Assembly: GCA_025353525.1 (NCBI GenBank)
Contig: JANXOO010001482.1
Span: forward strand, 1 to 7,316
DNA from: Schlesneria sp.
GTDB lineage: Bacteria > Planctomycetota > Planctomycetia > Planctomycetales > Planctomycetaceae
DNA: 7,316 nt
Direction of reading: 5' to 3'
Shown: one piece after another, positions 1 to 7,178 of the stretch
Layout: the number at the start of each line of letters is the position of its first letter
Position numbering within the stretch: the stretch's first letter is position 1
Made by a program: the position numbers and the translations under genes
The notes under the pieces: generated by a model
What the model saw: only the letters and a program-made list of their open reading frames with translations
What the model was told of the DNA's origin: nothing
Databases searched by the model: none

Positions 1-299
1 CCCATTCTTTCGAGATTTCGCATGATGAATTGCCGGATCGAGCGCGTGTCGATTCACCGGTTTGGTCGTTCCGGTCACATCAAATGTACCCCGCACTGGT
101 CGTCGGGAATTACGGTTCGGGACGAACTGCGGCGTTTATGAGTGATGTGGCTCCGCATTGGGTCGGCGGATTCGTTGATTGGGGAACAGACCGGTTGATC
201 GCGCAAGCCAAAAATGCAACATCGATCGATGTTGGCAGCGATTACGCCCGATTCTGGAACCAGCTTCTGCATTGGACTGCGGAGCCGGTCCTGACATAG
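1..299 (+). CDS. C-terminal part of a putative glutamine-amidotransferase-like protein (5' end outside window)
   Basis: The frame is open from the left edge (first complete codon at position 3) to the TAG at 297-299, so only about the last 98 residues are present. The stretch LVVGNYGSGRTAAFMSDVAP is followed by HWVGGFVDW and, near the end, YARFWNQLLHW. This resembles the C-terminal end of the putative glutamine amidotransferase family (GATase1_like, formerly DUF1355), where a glycine-rich strand and an 'AAF.SD..PHW' segment precede a 'FW.QL..W' helix. Proteins of this type are common in planctomycetes and their substrate is not known. The nucleophile region would lie upstream of the window, so activity cannot be judged. 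The TTG at 30 is internal to the gene, not its start. The family call is moderate; a real coding frame is likely because the motifs form one uninterrupted, protein-like C-terminus. Confidence 0.65.
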   Translation, partial: HSFEISHDELPDRARVDSPVWSFRSHQMYPALVVGNYGSGRTAAFMSDVAPHWVGGFVDWGTDRLIAQAKNATSIDVGSDYARFWNQLLHWTAEPVLT

Positions 300-375
300 G
301 ATATACCACGCGCGGTCTGGTTTGAAGCCATTGAGAAATCCCGCGATACCTGGAAAATGCCGCAATGACCGTGGT

Positions 376-398
376 TCCGCTTCGAACGCGGAAGCGGA
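376..398. repeat. Hairpin between the first gene and kdsA
   Basis: TCCGCTTC (376-383) pairs with GAAGCGGA (391-398), giving a perfect 8-bp stem with a 7-nt loop, about 77 nt after the first gene's stop. No T-run follows on the plus strand, so it is not a canonical intrinsic terminator. It could still act as a transcription end or an RNA-stabilising stem. The rest of the 300-503 gap shows nothing else I can name. Confidence 0.3.
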
Positions 399-492
399 CT
401 TACAAACGAAGCCTCAATCTGGACCGCGAGCAGTAAAAAGTTCCCGCTGGTCGCGTCGGAAGCCCGCGTCGGACAGTTCCATCAACAATTCG

Positions 493-498
493 AAGGAG
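493..498 (+). promoter_or_regulatory. Shine-Dalgarno site of kdsA
   Basis: AAGGAG lies 5 nt before the GTG at 504. It decides the start of kdsA, because the frame stays open upstream to a TGA at 366-368 with no ATG, GTG or TTG in between. Confidence 0.75.
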
Positions 499-503
499 CG
501 ATT

Positions 504-1355
504 GTGCCAAATAATCCTGTGCTCGTTGACCGCTGGAAATGCGGACGCGGCTTGCCTCTGTTGTTCATCGCCGGACCCTGCGTGATCGAGAGTGAAGAAC
601 TGGTGATGCAGGTGGCCGGGCGACTGGCAGAAATCTCGGCCAGTAAAGGCGTGCAAATCGTCTTCAAGTCGAGTTTCGACAAAGCCAATCGCACAAGTGG
701 TGACAGCTTTCGCGGACCGGGACTCGAACGGGGGCTTGAGATCCTCGCCAAAGTCCGCGAGGCGACCGGGTTACCGGTCACGACCGACGTTCACGAACCG
801 TCGCAAGCCGCCTCCGCTGCCAAGGTCTGCCGGATTTTGCAGATTCCGGCTTTTCTTGCCCGGCAGACGGACCTGGTTGAAGCCGTTGCGACAGAGACGG
901 CAAAAAACGGCGGGATCATCAATGTCAAAAAGCCACAATTCATTGCACCGGAAGACATGGTTCACGTCGTCAAAAAATGCGAAGCGTCGGGCAATCCGAA
1001 CGTTCTGCTGACCGAGCGGGGGACGATGTTCGGATACGGGCGACTGGTCAACGACTTCCGTTGCATTCCCGTCATGCAGTCGTTTGGTTCACCCGTCATC
1101 TTCGATGCGACGCACAGCGTTCAGTTGCCTGGTGGCAGTACAACAGGCGGACGTCGTGACATGGTTCCGTTCCTCTCGCGGGCGGCCGTCGCGTGCGGGT
1201 GCGATGGAGTCTTCTTTGAAACTCATCCCGATCCCGACAAGGCCCTCAGCGACGGCCCCAACATGGTCCCCTTGGCTGAGTTGCCGCAGCTGATCGATCA
1301 ATTGACGCAACTCAGATCAATGATTCAGGGATTTCAGGAATCTCGTCAGAACTGA
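504..1355 (+). CDS. kdsA: 3-deoxy-D-manno-octulosonate 8-phosphate (Kdo8P) synthase, metal-dependent type
   Basis: KdsA condenses phosphoenolpyruvate with arabinose 5-phosphate to form Kdo 8-phosphate, the precursor of the Kdo that links lipid A to the lipopolysaccharide core; it acts in the cytoplasm. The 283-residue length is normal. Recognisable motifs in order: [10 protein letters not shown] (21-30), [12 protein letters not shown] (54-65, substrate-binding lysine and arginine region), TTDVHEP (93-99), NVKKPQF (140-146), [13 protein letters not shown] (170-182), [12 protein letters not shown] (200-211) and [17 protein letters not shown] (237-253). Cys26, His204, Glu239 and Asp250 match the four metal ligands known from the Aquifex-type enzyme. 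The E. coli metal-independent enzyme has Asn where this one has Cys26. The GTG start is set by AAGGAG 5 nt upstream. It is convergent with rpsI. The related DAHP synthases of aromatic biosynthesis are less likely, because KANRTS and the FFETHPDP end are Kdo8P-synthase features. Confidence 0.95.
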   Translation: MPNNPVLVDRWKCGRGLPLLFIAGPCVIESEELVMQVAGRLAEISASKGVQIVFKSSFDKANRTSGDSFRGPGLERGLEILAKVREATGLPVTTDVHEPSQAASAAKVCRILQIPAFLARQTDLVEAVATETAKNGGIINVKKPQFIAPEDMVHVVKKCEASGNPNVLLTERGTMFGYGRLVNDFRCIPVMQSFGSPVIFDATHSVQLPGGSTTGGRRDMVPFLSRAAVACGCDGVFFETHPDPDKALSDGPNMVPLAELPQLIDQLTQLRSMIQGFQESRQN

Positions 1356-1657
1356 ATGCACGATGTCGCAACTGAGCTGTTGAACGTCGAGCGTTGTTCA
1401 TCGTAGACACCTCGCGGTGATTCACGTCCGGACAAACGCGAGCCTCCGTGATGATGCGGACAAAAAAAGACACCGCACGGAGCGAATTCCGGCGGGGCAC
1501 GTTTGTATCTCTCACACAATCAGGAGTGAGACCAGTTTTGATCCGGTCTCGGCTCAGAAGGCTGAATTCATCAAAAGCACGTTTCCGCAGATCATGCGGA
1601 AACATTGCCAACGTCAACCTTTTTCGAGTGAACACGCCTCCGGCATCAGCATGCACA
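1356..1657. other. 302-nt convergent intergenic region between kdsA and rpsI, with several inverted repeats
   Basis: No convincing gene is seen here. Three dyads stand out. CTCCGT (1444-1449) can pair with ACGGAG (about 1477-1482) around an A-run, which reads as T7 on the minus strand. GAGACC (1528-1533) pairs with GGTCTC (1545-1550) over an 11-nt loop. A perfect 9-bp hairpin lies at 1581-1603 and is listed separately. With genes converging from both sides, the stretch most likely serves as a two-way transcription end. Confidence 0.4.
1571..1603 (-). terminator. Candidate terminator downstream of rpsI
   Basis: GTTTCCGCA (1581-1589) and TGCGGAAAC (1595-1603) form a perfect 9-bp stem over a 5-nt loop, 54 nt past the rpsI stop. 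On the minus strand the stem is followed by GTGCTTTTGATG, a short and slightly displaced T-run. On the plus strand a T5 run (1620-1624) comes 16 nt after the stem, too far for a textbook terminator. The stem is plain; its role is inferred from position. Confidence 0.4.
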
Positions 1658-2167
1658 TCAGCGTTTCGAGAATTGAGGACTGCGGCGAGCTTTCTTGAAA
1701 CCGTATTTCTTGCGTTCGACCATTCGGCTATCGCGGGTCAGGAACCCGCTTTCGCTGAGCAGTGCATGAAACGACGGATTCATTGCTTCCAGAGCACGGG
1801 CAACACCCATGACGATCGCACCCGTTTGGCCGGTCGTACCACCGCCAGAAACTCGCACCCACAGGTCGACTTGCCCGAGTTTTTCGGTCGCACGCAACGG
1901 TGCTTCGATCATCTGCAAATCGCGAATGTTGGGGAAATACTCTTCAAGCTTGCGTCCGTTAATCGACGTGGCACCGTTGCCAGCTTTCAGGCGAACACGA
2001 GCCACCGATGTCTTGCGACGACCGGTACCGATCGCAACACCATGGCGGTCGAGTTTTCCGTGAATCTTGACGACGCGCGGTTCAGGGGCCTCAACGACGG
2101 GTTCGGGTGTCCCCGTAAAGTTCAGTTCGGTGGAAACTGCGGGATCGGCGGCAATCGTTTCGTCCAT
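1658..2167 (-). CDS. rpsI: 30S ribosomal protein S9 (uS9) with N-terminal extension
   Basis: uS9 sits in the head of the small ribosomal subunit, and its C-terminal tail reaches the P-site tRNA. From the ATG at 2167 the product has 169 residues. The conserved core begins near residue 47 with GTGRRKTSVARVRLKAGNG, continues through LRATEKLGQVDLWVRVSGGG and GQTGAIVMGVARAL, and ends with RDSRMVERKKYGFKKARRSPQFSKR-type sequence (VERKK and a final SKR). The invariant C-terminal lysine and arginine are present. The first 46 residues are additional to the E. coli-type protein; residues 1-30 are acidic and proline-rich (DETIAADPAV, EPVVEAPEP). A TTG at 2212 would add 15 hydrophobic residues, but ATG 2167 is the better start; no strong Shine-Dalgarno precedes either. 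It follows rplM by 73 nt in the widely conserved rplM-rpsI order. Confidence 0.95.
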   Translation of the reverse strand: MDETIAADPAVSTELNFTGTPEPVVEAPEPRVVKIHGKLDRHGVAIGTGRRKTSVARVRLKAGNGATSINGRKLEEYFPNIRDLQMIEAPLRATEKLGQVDLWVRVSGGGTTGQTGAIVMGVARALEAMNPSFHALLSESGFLTRDSRMVERKKYGFKKARRSPQFSKR

Positions 2168-2240
2168 CGGATCAATGCTCAACGGAAATAGAACGGGAAA
2201 AAGCGGAATCAACCCGCTTCAGGGGAATTCAATCAAACAA

Positions 2241-2747
2241 TTATTTCGGCATCATATGCGCGGGAAACGGCTGTGGCTGTTGCGCCTGGTGCGTGTGGTT
2301 TGGCCCCACAAACAGCTTCAACTTCGCCAGCATGTGTGTCGCCAACGCGTTTTTGGGAAGCATTCGCTTGACGGCGAGGTGCAGGATTTCTGCAGGCTTC
2401 TTTTCCCAAAGGTCAATCGCCGGGATATGGCGTTGACCGCTGGGCCAACCCGTAAACCACATATAGCTTTTCTTCGACATCTTGGTCGTGTAGTGCGGAT
2501 GAGCCTCGTGAGCCATCAAACTGCCGGAAAACCGGACTTTTTCGGCGTTAACAACGATGACATAATCACCGGTGTCGACGTGCGGCGTGTAATCGGGACG
2601 ATGTTTCCCCATCAACACCGTGGCCAACCGTGTCGCAAGTCGTCCGACGGTCATCCCTTCGGCATCGAGAACAAACCACTTGGCCTGATGGTTCCCACCG
2701 GGACCGCGATCAGACGCCTTCAAAAATGTCGTGCCAGGAGCAATCAC
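2241..2747 (-). CDS. rplM: 50S ribosomal protein L13 (uL13)
   Basis: uL13 is an early-assembly protein of the large ribosomal subunit. Conserved landmarks are WFVLDAEGMTVGRLAT, MGKHRPDYTPHVDTGDYVIV, VNAEKVRFSG, the MLPKN motif and GPNHTHQAQQPQP near the C-terminus. Between VRFSG and the GWPSG segment there is extra sequence (around AHEAHPHYTTKMSKKSY) compared with E. coli L13, giving 168 residues instead of about 142. The start is uncertain. GTG at 2747 (MIAPGTTFLK) is preferred because it begins close to the family's usual N-terminus and has AAGG about 10 nt upstream, but no ATG is available, and an in-frame start as far up as 2813 remains possible. It is the first gene of the rplM-rpsI pair. 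Confidence 0.93.
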   Translation of the reverse strand: MIAPGTTFLKASDRGPGGNHQAKWFVLDAEGMTVGRLATRLATVLMGKHRPDYTPHVDTGDYVIVVNAEKVRFSGSLMAHEAHPHYTTKMSKKSYMWFTGWPSGQRHIPAIDLWEKKPAEILHLAVKRMLPKNALATHMLAKLKLFVGPNHTHQAQQPQPFPAHMMPK

Positions 2748-3074
2748 AACTTCAACCTTAACCGAGCGAGGCAACACCAAACGAAAACCGACCCAAATTT
2801 TGGGGAACGGCAAAGGTAACGAGTTTCCGCCATCCGATCAACTGTCGATTCCCAACTTTTGGTCGTCCGGCAAAGAAAAACGACGCCAACCAGGAATGAC
2901 CATTCAAAGGCGTTTCTCGAAAAATACTGAAGAAAATCCGTTTTCCAGCCACCGATTCTGTCGAATAATCACGAATTGTACTGAACTGGGGCCTCTGCGC
3001 CTTGTGGTTCAATCTCTTCCAACCTTTGAAACAAGGTCGACTCACGCACGACTCGCCTCTCTCGATGATTTCCA
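2748..3074. other. 327-nt non-coding stretch upstream of rplM
   Basis: This lies between the stop of the DUF1501 gene (3075) and the preferred rplM start, both on the minus strand. It should hold the end of the upstream operon and the promoter of rplM-rpsI. A candidate terminator at 2872-2913 is listed separately. A second weak dyad is ACCTT/AAGGT at 3022-3037. I could not identify a convincing -35/-10 pair. No protein-like frame of its own is seen. Confidence 0.4.
2872..2913 (-). terminator. Candidate intrinsic terminator after the DUF1501 gene
   Basis: Read on the minus strand, ACGCC (2913-2909) pairs with GGCGT (2887-2883), and an inner GAATG/CATTC dyad fills the loop. It is followed by CGTTTTTCTTTG, a clear T-rich tract (complement of 2872-2880). 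It lies about 160 nt past the DUF1501 stop and upstream of rplM, where an end to the upstream operon is expected. The outer stem is only 5 bp, so the call is tentative. Confidence 0.4.
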
Positions 3075-4367
3075 TTATCCCCAGAACTTCTGCAATCGTT
3101 CGTTTGATGCGACACCCAGCGGGAACTGTTTGCTGAAGGCGTGATCTTCGAGGTGTGCGATCTCGCGCAGTGCCTGATGGATGTGCTCCGGGCGAACGCG
3201 AATTCCTTTGTCTTTGTCTGTGGCCAAAGACTCCGGGTCGACAGGTACAAGGAACTGATGCTCGTCCGTGGCGCCGATGACGCGGTTTCCGGTGATGCCC
3301 GGGCCTATGAACATGACCGAGCCAATCGACCAATGGTCTTTTCCGTTTCCGTTATTGTAGTTCGGTGTGCGTCCCATTTCGCTCTGCATGATGACGATCA
3401 GCTTGTCACGGATCTTCAAGTCCTCGGCTTTGCGCAGGATGTAGTCAATTCCTGCGAGCAACTCGGGGATCAGTTTCATCTGATCCGGGTCATTGTTGTT
3501 ATGGCTGTCGAATTGGCCGATGGAAAGATTGGCGGAGACGCAGACGCCCGCCTTAAATGAAGCCAGAGCAATATCCGCTTGCTGTGAAAGCCGCTCCTTG
3601 GCCAGTTCCTTCGGGATGAATGGGACCACTCGCTTCAATGCTTTGGAATTCACTTGTGCAGAATAGAGCGTGCTCTGACTACGCTCGACGCGCGGAAGCC
3701 GGGTTTCCGAGACTCGGGCTTCGAACTGCTGTTCCAGAGTTCGTTCGATCCGATCAACAACGAACGGATCATGATAGGGATGCAACGGCTGGCCACCGAC
3801 GGAATCCGCCATGGCCAACAGGCCGAGCGACTGCAGATACGGGACACGCGACATCGGCACCAGATTGCCAGTCGCGGAATAGTTACCGAATGTCAGAAAC
3901 GCCAAAGGCGCTTCGGTACCACGGCATGCGGCCACGAGCGCCGGAAACGTCGGATAAGACAGGCTGTCAAGCTTTCCGGTCGCCATGTATCGCGCGCCAG
4001 GCGTGTGATTGTTGACCGAAAAGTCGAGTCCGTTCAGCGTCAACAATTCCTTGCCGTACTTCTTGAAGAAGTCCTCGTTGCTCATCCCCTGCTGGACATG
4101 TTTCGCGATGGGGGCGAAACGATGTGCGCCTTCGGTCAGAATTTCGTCGTGTTGATAGAGCCGATTGATCCCTTCGACTCCTTTGGGGTCCATCATGTAC
4201 GTCGTATCCCAACCACCGGACGCATTGAAGACCACGAAATACGGTCCGCCATAGCCCGCCGATTCGCCATCGGTTTCCTTCGCTTCGACAAGAGAAGACC
4301 AACGGATCGGCGCGGCAAAGCCCAGGCCGGCGAGGCTGCACAGTTTGAGAAAATCACGGCGAATCAT
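3075..4367 (-). CDS. DUF1501 family exported protein with twin-arginine-like leader
   Basis: This is a 430-residue protein of the DUF1501 family, which is abundant in planctomycetes and has a fold related to the alkaline phosphatase/sulfatase superfamily; no reaction is established. The N-terminus MIRRDFLKLCSLAGLGFAAP has adjacent arginines, FLK and a hydrophobic stretch, which suggests Tat export. Family landmarks are GGWDTTYMMDP (51-61), QFDSHNNND (285-293), EMGRTP (330-335), KDHW (343-346) and the glycine-rich GPGITGN...GATD (356-368). The Asp/His/Glu residues in these motifs are plausible metal ligands, by analogy with the superfamily. The ATG at 4367 is chosen because the leader begins there; the frame is open further, to 4430, but that would overlap the upstream gene and bury the leader. 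Only 8 nt separate it from the upstream cytochrome-type gene, so the two are almost certainly co-transcribed. Confidence 0.85.
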   Translation of the reverse strand: MIRRDFLKLCSLAGLGFAAPIRWSSLVEAKETDGESAGYGGPYFVVFNASGGWDTTYMMDPKGVEGINRLYQHDEILTEGAHRFAPIAKHVQQGMSNEDFFKKYGKELLTLNGLDFSVNNHTPGARYMATGKLDSLSYPTFPALVAACRGTEAPLAFLTFGNYSATGNLVPMSRVPYLQSLGLLAMADSVGGQPLHPYHDPFVVDRIERTLEQQFEARVSETRLPRVERSQSTLYSAQVNSKALKRVVPFIPKELAKERLSQQADIALASFKAGVCVSANLSIGQFDSHNNNDPDQMKLIPELLAGIDYILRKAEDLKIRDKLIVIMQSEMGRTPNYNNGNGKDHWSIGSVMFIGPGITGNRVIGATDEHQFLVPVDPESLATDKDKGIRVRPEHIHQALREIAHLEDHAFSKQFPLGVASNERLQKFWG

Positions 4368-4375
4368 CTTCGTCT

Positions 4376-6769
4376 CTATTCGTAAAGGAAGTCGTGTTGT
4401 CGCAGCAAATAGGTCACTACACCGCGCCACGCACGATTCGTGTAATGTGTGTCGACAGTTTGAAAATTATTCGCTCCTCCGCAAAACCAGTTTTCATTTC
4501 CGGAAAGTCCTTTCTGTTCTTCGGCATCAGCGACCAGACTGGCAAAGAGTTCAAACACACGATGGATTTCGCGATGATCAGCGGGGTAGGTTCGACCCAG
4601 AAGGCGCTGGCACAAATGAACAATTGCCTTTCGGATCTGTTGATCCGAGGCCTCGTCGCCAGGGCGGACAGCGGGTTCGATATTCGGGAACAAACGGCGT
4701 TCCGACGGTTCCAGCCGGAAGTCGCGGGCGACATGTTCGCAGGCCATGTCGTTGGCCATGATTCGCTGAATCGCTCCCATGGCTCCGCTGGGATCGGCGT
4801 TACGTTCTGTGACCGTCAGGGAGTCGATACCGCCATATAACATCTTCAAGTCATCGTCCAGCCGCGCCCAGGATTGGCCGAAGATCGCCTGCAGTTTCCG
4901 ATTGAGTTGCTCGGGGGCGATCAGCCGTACGATGCCGACATCGTCAAGTTCCATGCGGCGCTGCGGGTGGGCTGTCGCAGCAGACAACCCGTCAGCTCGA
5001 TAGAAATCGCTCATCGCAATCAGTTTGATCGCCACCTTCAGATTGAACTTCGAAGCCACAAATCTCGCGGCGACCTCTTCGATCATTTGCCGCTGGGCTT
5101 TATAGGCCCGACGTCGCGAGGAAAACAGCGGGTCGTCGATGTCTTCGGGCGGCTGAAGAACCTTTCGACCCATCAAGATGTAATAGACATGCTCGGTCAT
5201 CGCGACCGGGAATCGAGGGTCTTTCGCCGCTCGTTCCCCCAGCCACTGCGGTGCTCGCCATCGTTCCTCCGGGGGCATGCTCTCACCCTCAAACCCCGAC
5301 TGGAACATGTCGGCATACCAACCCTCCTTGCGAGGTCCGAGGTGTCCCTCCATATTGAAATCCTGAAACAATCCCGCGACAGGGTCGATCGTCTTATGGC
5401 AGACGACGCAGTCAGCCGCTTCCATTGTGGGGACTTTGTACCTGGCAGAAACCGCAGCGGCATCTGTGACGCGCGGAGCCAACTGCATAATGTCGATGCC
5501 CAGAAAATGCTGGTAGAACATGCGAGCTCGCAACCGATTGCGGTTCGTCTCGGTCGTGGGATAACGACGCAGATAATGAAACATGCCCAGATAACCCGCG
5601 TGCGGATACATCCCTGTCGTCGATTCCTGAGTCTGTCCGACTCGATTCCTGAGCGCCTTCAACCGGGCAGGGATGAATTCAAACGGATCTTCCGGATTCT
5701 TGAACTGGTCTTTGATCTCCTCAAAGATGCCGTAGCCGCGTGCTCCGTACGGGGAGACCATGATGTAATCCGCCGTCAACAATTCCGTGAAAGGCCGGTT
5801 GTTGCGGACGATATAAGTAATCAACTCCTGAGGTTCGCGCAACAGTGCGAGTCGATAGACATCGGCCAGTTTCCATTTGAATGGATCACGCTCCTTCTCG
5901 GGCAGATGGCTGACATCCCAGTCGCTCGGCCAGTTACGAGTTTTCTCGAAGTGATCATAAGAGAGCAGCGTTTCCGCGTTGTCCTCGATGCCAATCGTCA
6001 GAAAAATGTCATTGAAGCCTTCTTTCAAACGAACGTAGAACGCATCTTCTTCGAGCAGCCGGTCTATGATCCTTTCGATTTCCGGCGCACCATGTTGTTC
6101 GACGGCGGCCAGTTCTTCCGGTGAAGGCAGTCGGCCAGCCAGAGAGAGCGTCATGCGCCGGACGTGCCGTTGCGGAGTAAGCATCGCCACGCCGTCGAAG
6201 AATGGAGGAGCTTCATAGTCATCTGCAACCTCGGCGGCTGTCGATTTCGCGCGGTCCTCGTTCACGTGGCGAACATAACGATCCAGAAGACGGTAACCGC
6301 TGGAATCGACGGGCAGGACTTGTCCGCCACCGTGATCCAGCCCACCTGTCGCCTTGAGGAGCAACCGCGATTGATCGCCTTCCCTGGCCTTCGACAGGCG
6401 ATAGAATTCCTGGCAATTCTGTTCCGTCGCCTTGTCGTCGAGTGAGCCGCTTGATTTCGCCAGAATAAATTTGCTGTCCGCTGCATCGCCCTTCACTTGA
6501 TGGCACTTCAGGCACATTCGCTCGCCAACTTTGGCCCATACTTCCTCCTCAAAAAATCGATCTTGCCCAACGCAACCGGAGGCGCTCGGTGGCGGCGAAG
6601 TGGGAGCAGTTTTTTTCGGTGAATCCTTGTCCGCAACCTCCGTTTCGCCCAGGGATGCGGGTGGTGAATAATTCAAGCACACGAGCCCGCCAGCCACCAG
6701 CGCCGCCATGGCGATCCAACTGAACGCAACAGTTGAAGTTTTCGCCGTGAACGGTTTTTTTCGCATCAT
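4376..6769 (-). CDS. Planctomycete cytochrome-type protein with two CxxCH motifs (PSCyt1 / DUF1549 / DUF1592 / DUF1588-like)
   Basis: The product has 797 residues. Residues 13-32 form a hydrophobic signal peptide or anchor, followed by a Pro/Ser/Lys-rich linker (50-65). FFEEEVWAKVGERMCLKCH (72-90) resembles a planctomycete cytochrome c domain, with a haem-binding CLKCH at 86-90. LTPQRHVRRMTLSLAGRLPSPEEL (197-220) resembles the start of DUF1549. RPFTELLTADYIMVSPYGARGYG (325-347) resembles DUF1592. HAGYLGMFHYLRRYPTTETNRNRLRAR (390-416) to CVVCHKTIDPVAGLFQDFN (454-472) resembles DUF1588, with the second CxxCH at 454-458. The C-terminal third shows no motif I can name. The protein is probably exported and may bind two c-type haems; its partner and substrate are unknown. 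The start is firm: a TGA lies in frame five codons upstream, and GAAGG precedes the ATG. It is the first gene of a two-gene operon with the DUF1501 gene. Confidence 0.85.
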   Translation of the reverse strand: MMRKKPFTAKTSTVAFSWIAMAALVAGGLVCLNYSPPASLGETEVADKDSPKKTAPTSPPPSASGCVGQDRFFEEEVWAKVGERMCLKCHQVKGDAADSKFILAKSSGSLDDKATEQNCQEFYRLSKAREGDQSRLLLKATGGLDHGGGQVLPVDSSGYRLLDRYVRHVNEDRAKSTAAEVADDYEAPPFFDGVAMLTPQRHVRRMTLSLAGRLPSPEELAAVEQHGAPEIERIIDRLLEEDAFYVRLKEGFNDIFLTIGIEDNAETLLSYDHFEKTRNWPSDWDVSHLPEKERDPFKWKLADVYRLALLREPQELITYIVRNNRPFTELLTADYIMVSPYGARGYGIFEEIKDQFKNPEDPFEFIPARLKALRNRVGQTQESTTGMYPHAGYLGMFHYLRRYPTTETNRNRLRARMFYQHFLGIDIMQLAPRVTDAAAVSARYKVPTMEAADCVVCHKTIDPVAGLFQDFNMEGHLGPRKEGWYADMFQSGFEGESMPPEERWRAPQWLGERAAKDPRFPVAMTEHVYYILMGRKVLQPPEDIDDPLFSSRRRAYKAQRQMIEEVAARFVASKFNLKVAIKLIAMSDFYRADGLSAATAHPQRRMELDDVGIVRLIAPEQLNRKLQAIFGQSWARLDDDLKMLYGGIDSLTVTERNADPSGAMGAIQRIMANDMACEHVARDFRLEPSERRLFPNIEPAVRPGDEASDQQIRKAIVHLCQRLLGRTYPADHREIHRVFELFASLVADAEEQKGLSGNENWFCGGANNFQTVDTHYTNRAWRGVVTYLLRQHDFLYE

Positions 6770-6778
6770 CGGATTCGG

Positions 6779-6783
6779 CCTTC
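6779..6783 (-). promoter_or_regulatory. Shine-Dalgarno site of the cytochrome-type gene
   Basis: GAAGG on the minus strand lies 9 nt before the ATG at 6769. A second ATG follows at once (6766), but the spacing favours the first. Confidence 0.5.
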
Positions 6784-7014
6784 ATTCGTATCGTTGCCGT
6801 TCGTACCTTGTGGGTTCATCAAGCAGTCCTGCGAGCTCAACCACATGCGTTGTATGTTACTCGGATCAACGACATCGGCAATCCAATTTCGCCGAATAAA
6901 TTTCCGCCTTGTCATCACAGATCCTGGGCGGCACCTCAATTCCGTCGGAAACTGCGGACCCGACAGGTGTGTTCTGTCCACAGGCCTTCCTGCAATTGAC
7001 CTGCGCGGTGCAAC
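6784..7014. other. Non-coding leader region of the cytochrome-DUF1501 operon
   Basis: This should contain the promoter of the minus-strand operon. I see only a weak candidate, TTGCCG then AACATA at 17-nt spacing on the minus strand (about 6846-6880), which is not strong enough to list separately. Overlapping open frames on both strands lack start signals and protein-like composition. Confidence 0.3.
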
Positions 7015-7101
7015 ATGGAAGAAGCGCTTTCCAAACTTGCCGACCAACTCGCGCCAGGAATGGCGAGCGAGTTTCAGTCGCTGAAGAATCGGTTCGACTA
7101 A
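7015..7101 (+). CDS. Doubtful 28-codon small open reading frame
   Basis: ATG at 7015 opens a frame of 28 codons ending in TAA (7099-7101). The predicted peptide starts MEEALSKLADQL and ends FQSLKNRFD, with a spacing of hydrophobic and charged residues that would suit an amphipathic helix. A TGA lies in frame at 6997-6999, so it cannot extend upstream, and no Shine-Dalgarno precedes the ATG. It ends 10 nt before the target-site repeat of the MITE-like element, which therefore did not interrupt it. I recognise no family. It may be a small protein, a remnant, or chance. Confidence 0.15.
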   Translation: MEEALSKLADQLAPGMASEFQSLKNRFD

Positions 7102-7111
7102 CTTCGGAATC

Positions 7112-7120
7112 GAGCCTTTC
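7112..7120. repeat. Left 9-bp target-site duplication of the MITE-like element
   Basis: GAGCCTTTC directly abuts the left end (GGGC) of the inverted-repeat element. The identical 9-mer abuts the right end at 7302-7310. The base before it (C at 7111) also matches the last base of the element on the right. Confidence 0.75.
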
Positions 7121-7155
7121 GGGCAGATTTTGAATTTGTCGGGATTTTGCTGACA
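7121..7155 (+). repeat. Left terminal inverted repeat of the MITE-like element
   Basis: A 35-bp arm starting GGGCAGATTT, with the core TCGGGATTTTGCTGACA at 7139-7155. It matches the right arm at 28 of 35 positions. Confidence 0.75.
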
Positions 7156-7178
7156 GGAACCAATTGCTTGCGCTTCTG

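Noticed and set aside
369..503. Possible N-terminal extension of kdsA, since the frame is open back to the TGA at 366-368 and reads as protein-like
   Set aside because: There is no ATG, GTG or TTG in that stretch. A good Shine-Dalgarno site (493-498) is correctly spaced for GTG 504, and the product is already of normal family length.
1312..1656. 114-codon minus-strand open frame starting just after the rpsI stop
   Set aside because: It overlaps the 3' end of kdsA in antisense, contains the dyads of the intergenic region and has no motif.
1448..2191. 247-codon plus-strand open frame opposite rpsI
   Set aside because: It overlaps the unmistakable S9 coding sequence on the other strand and has no start signal or motif.
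2067..2819. 250-codon plus-strand open frame opposite rplM
   Set aside because: It is a mirror of the L13 gene with no protein-like motif.
4874..6124. 416-codon plus-strand open frame opposite the cytochrome-type gene
   Set aside because: It is fully antisense to a gene with clear CxxCH and domain motifs; its translation is Arg/Phe/Asp-rich without recognisable motifs.
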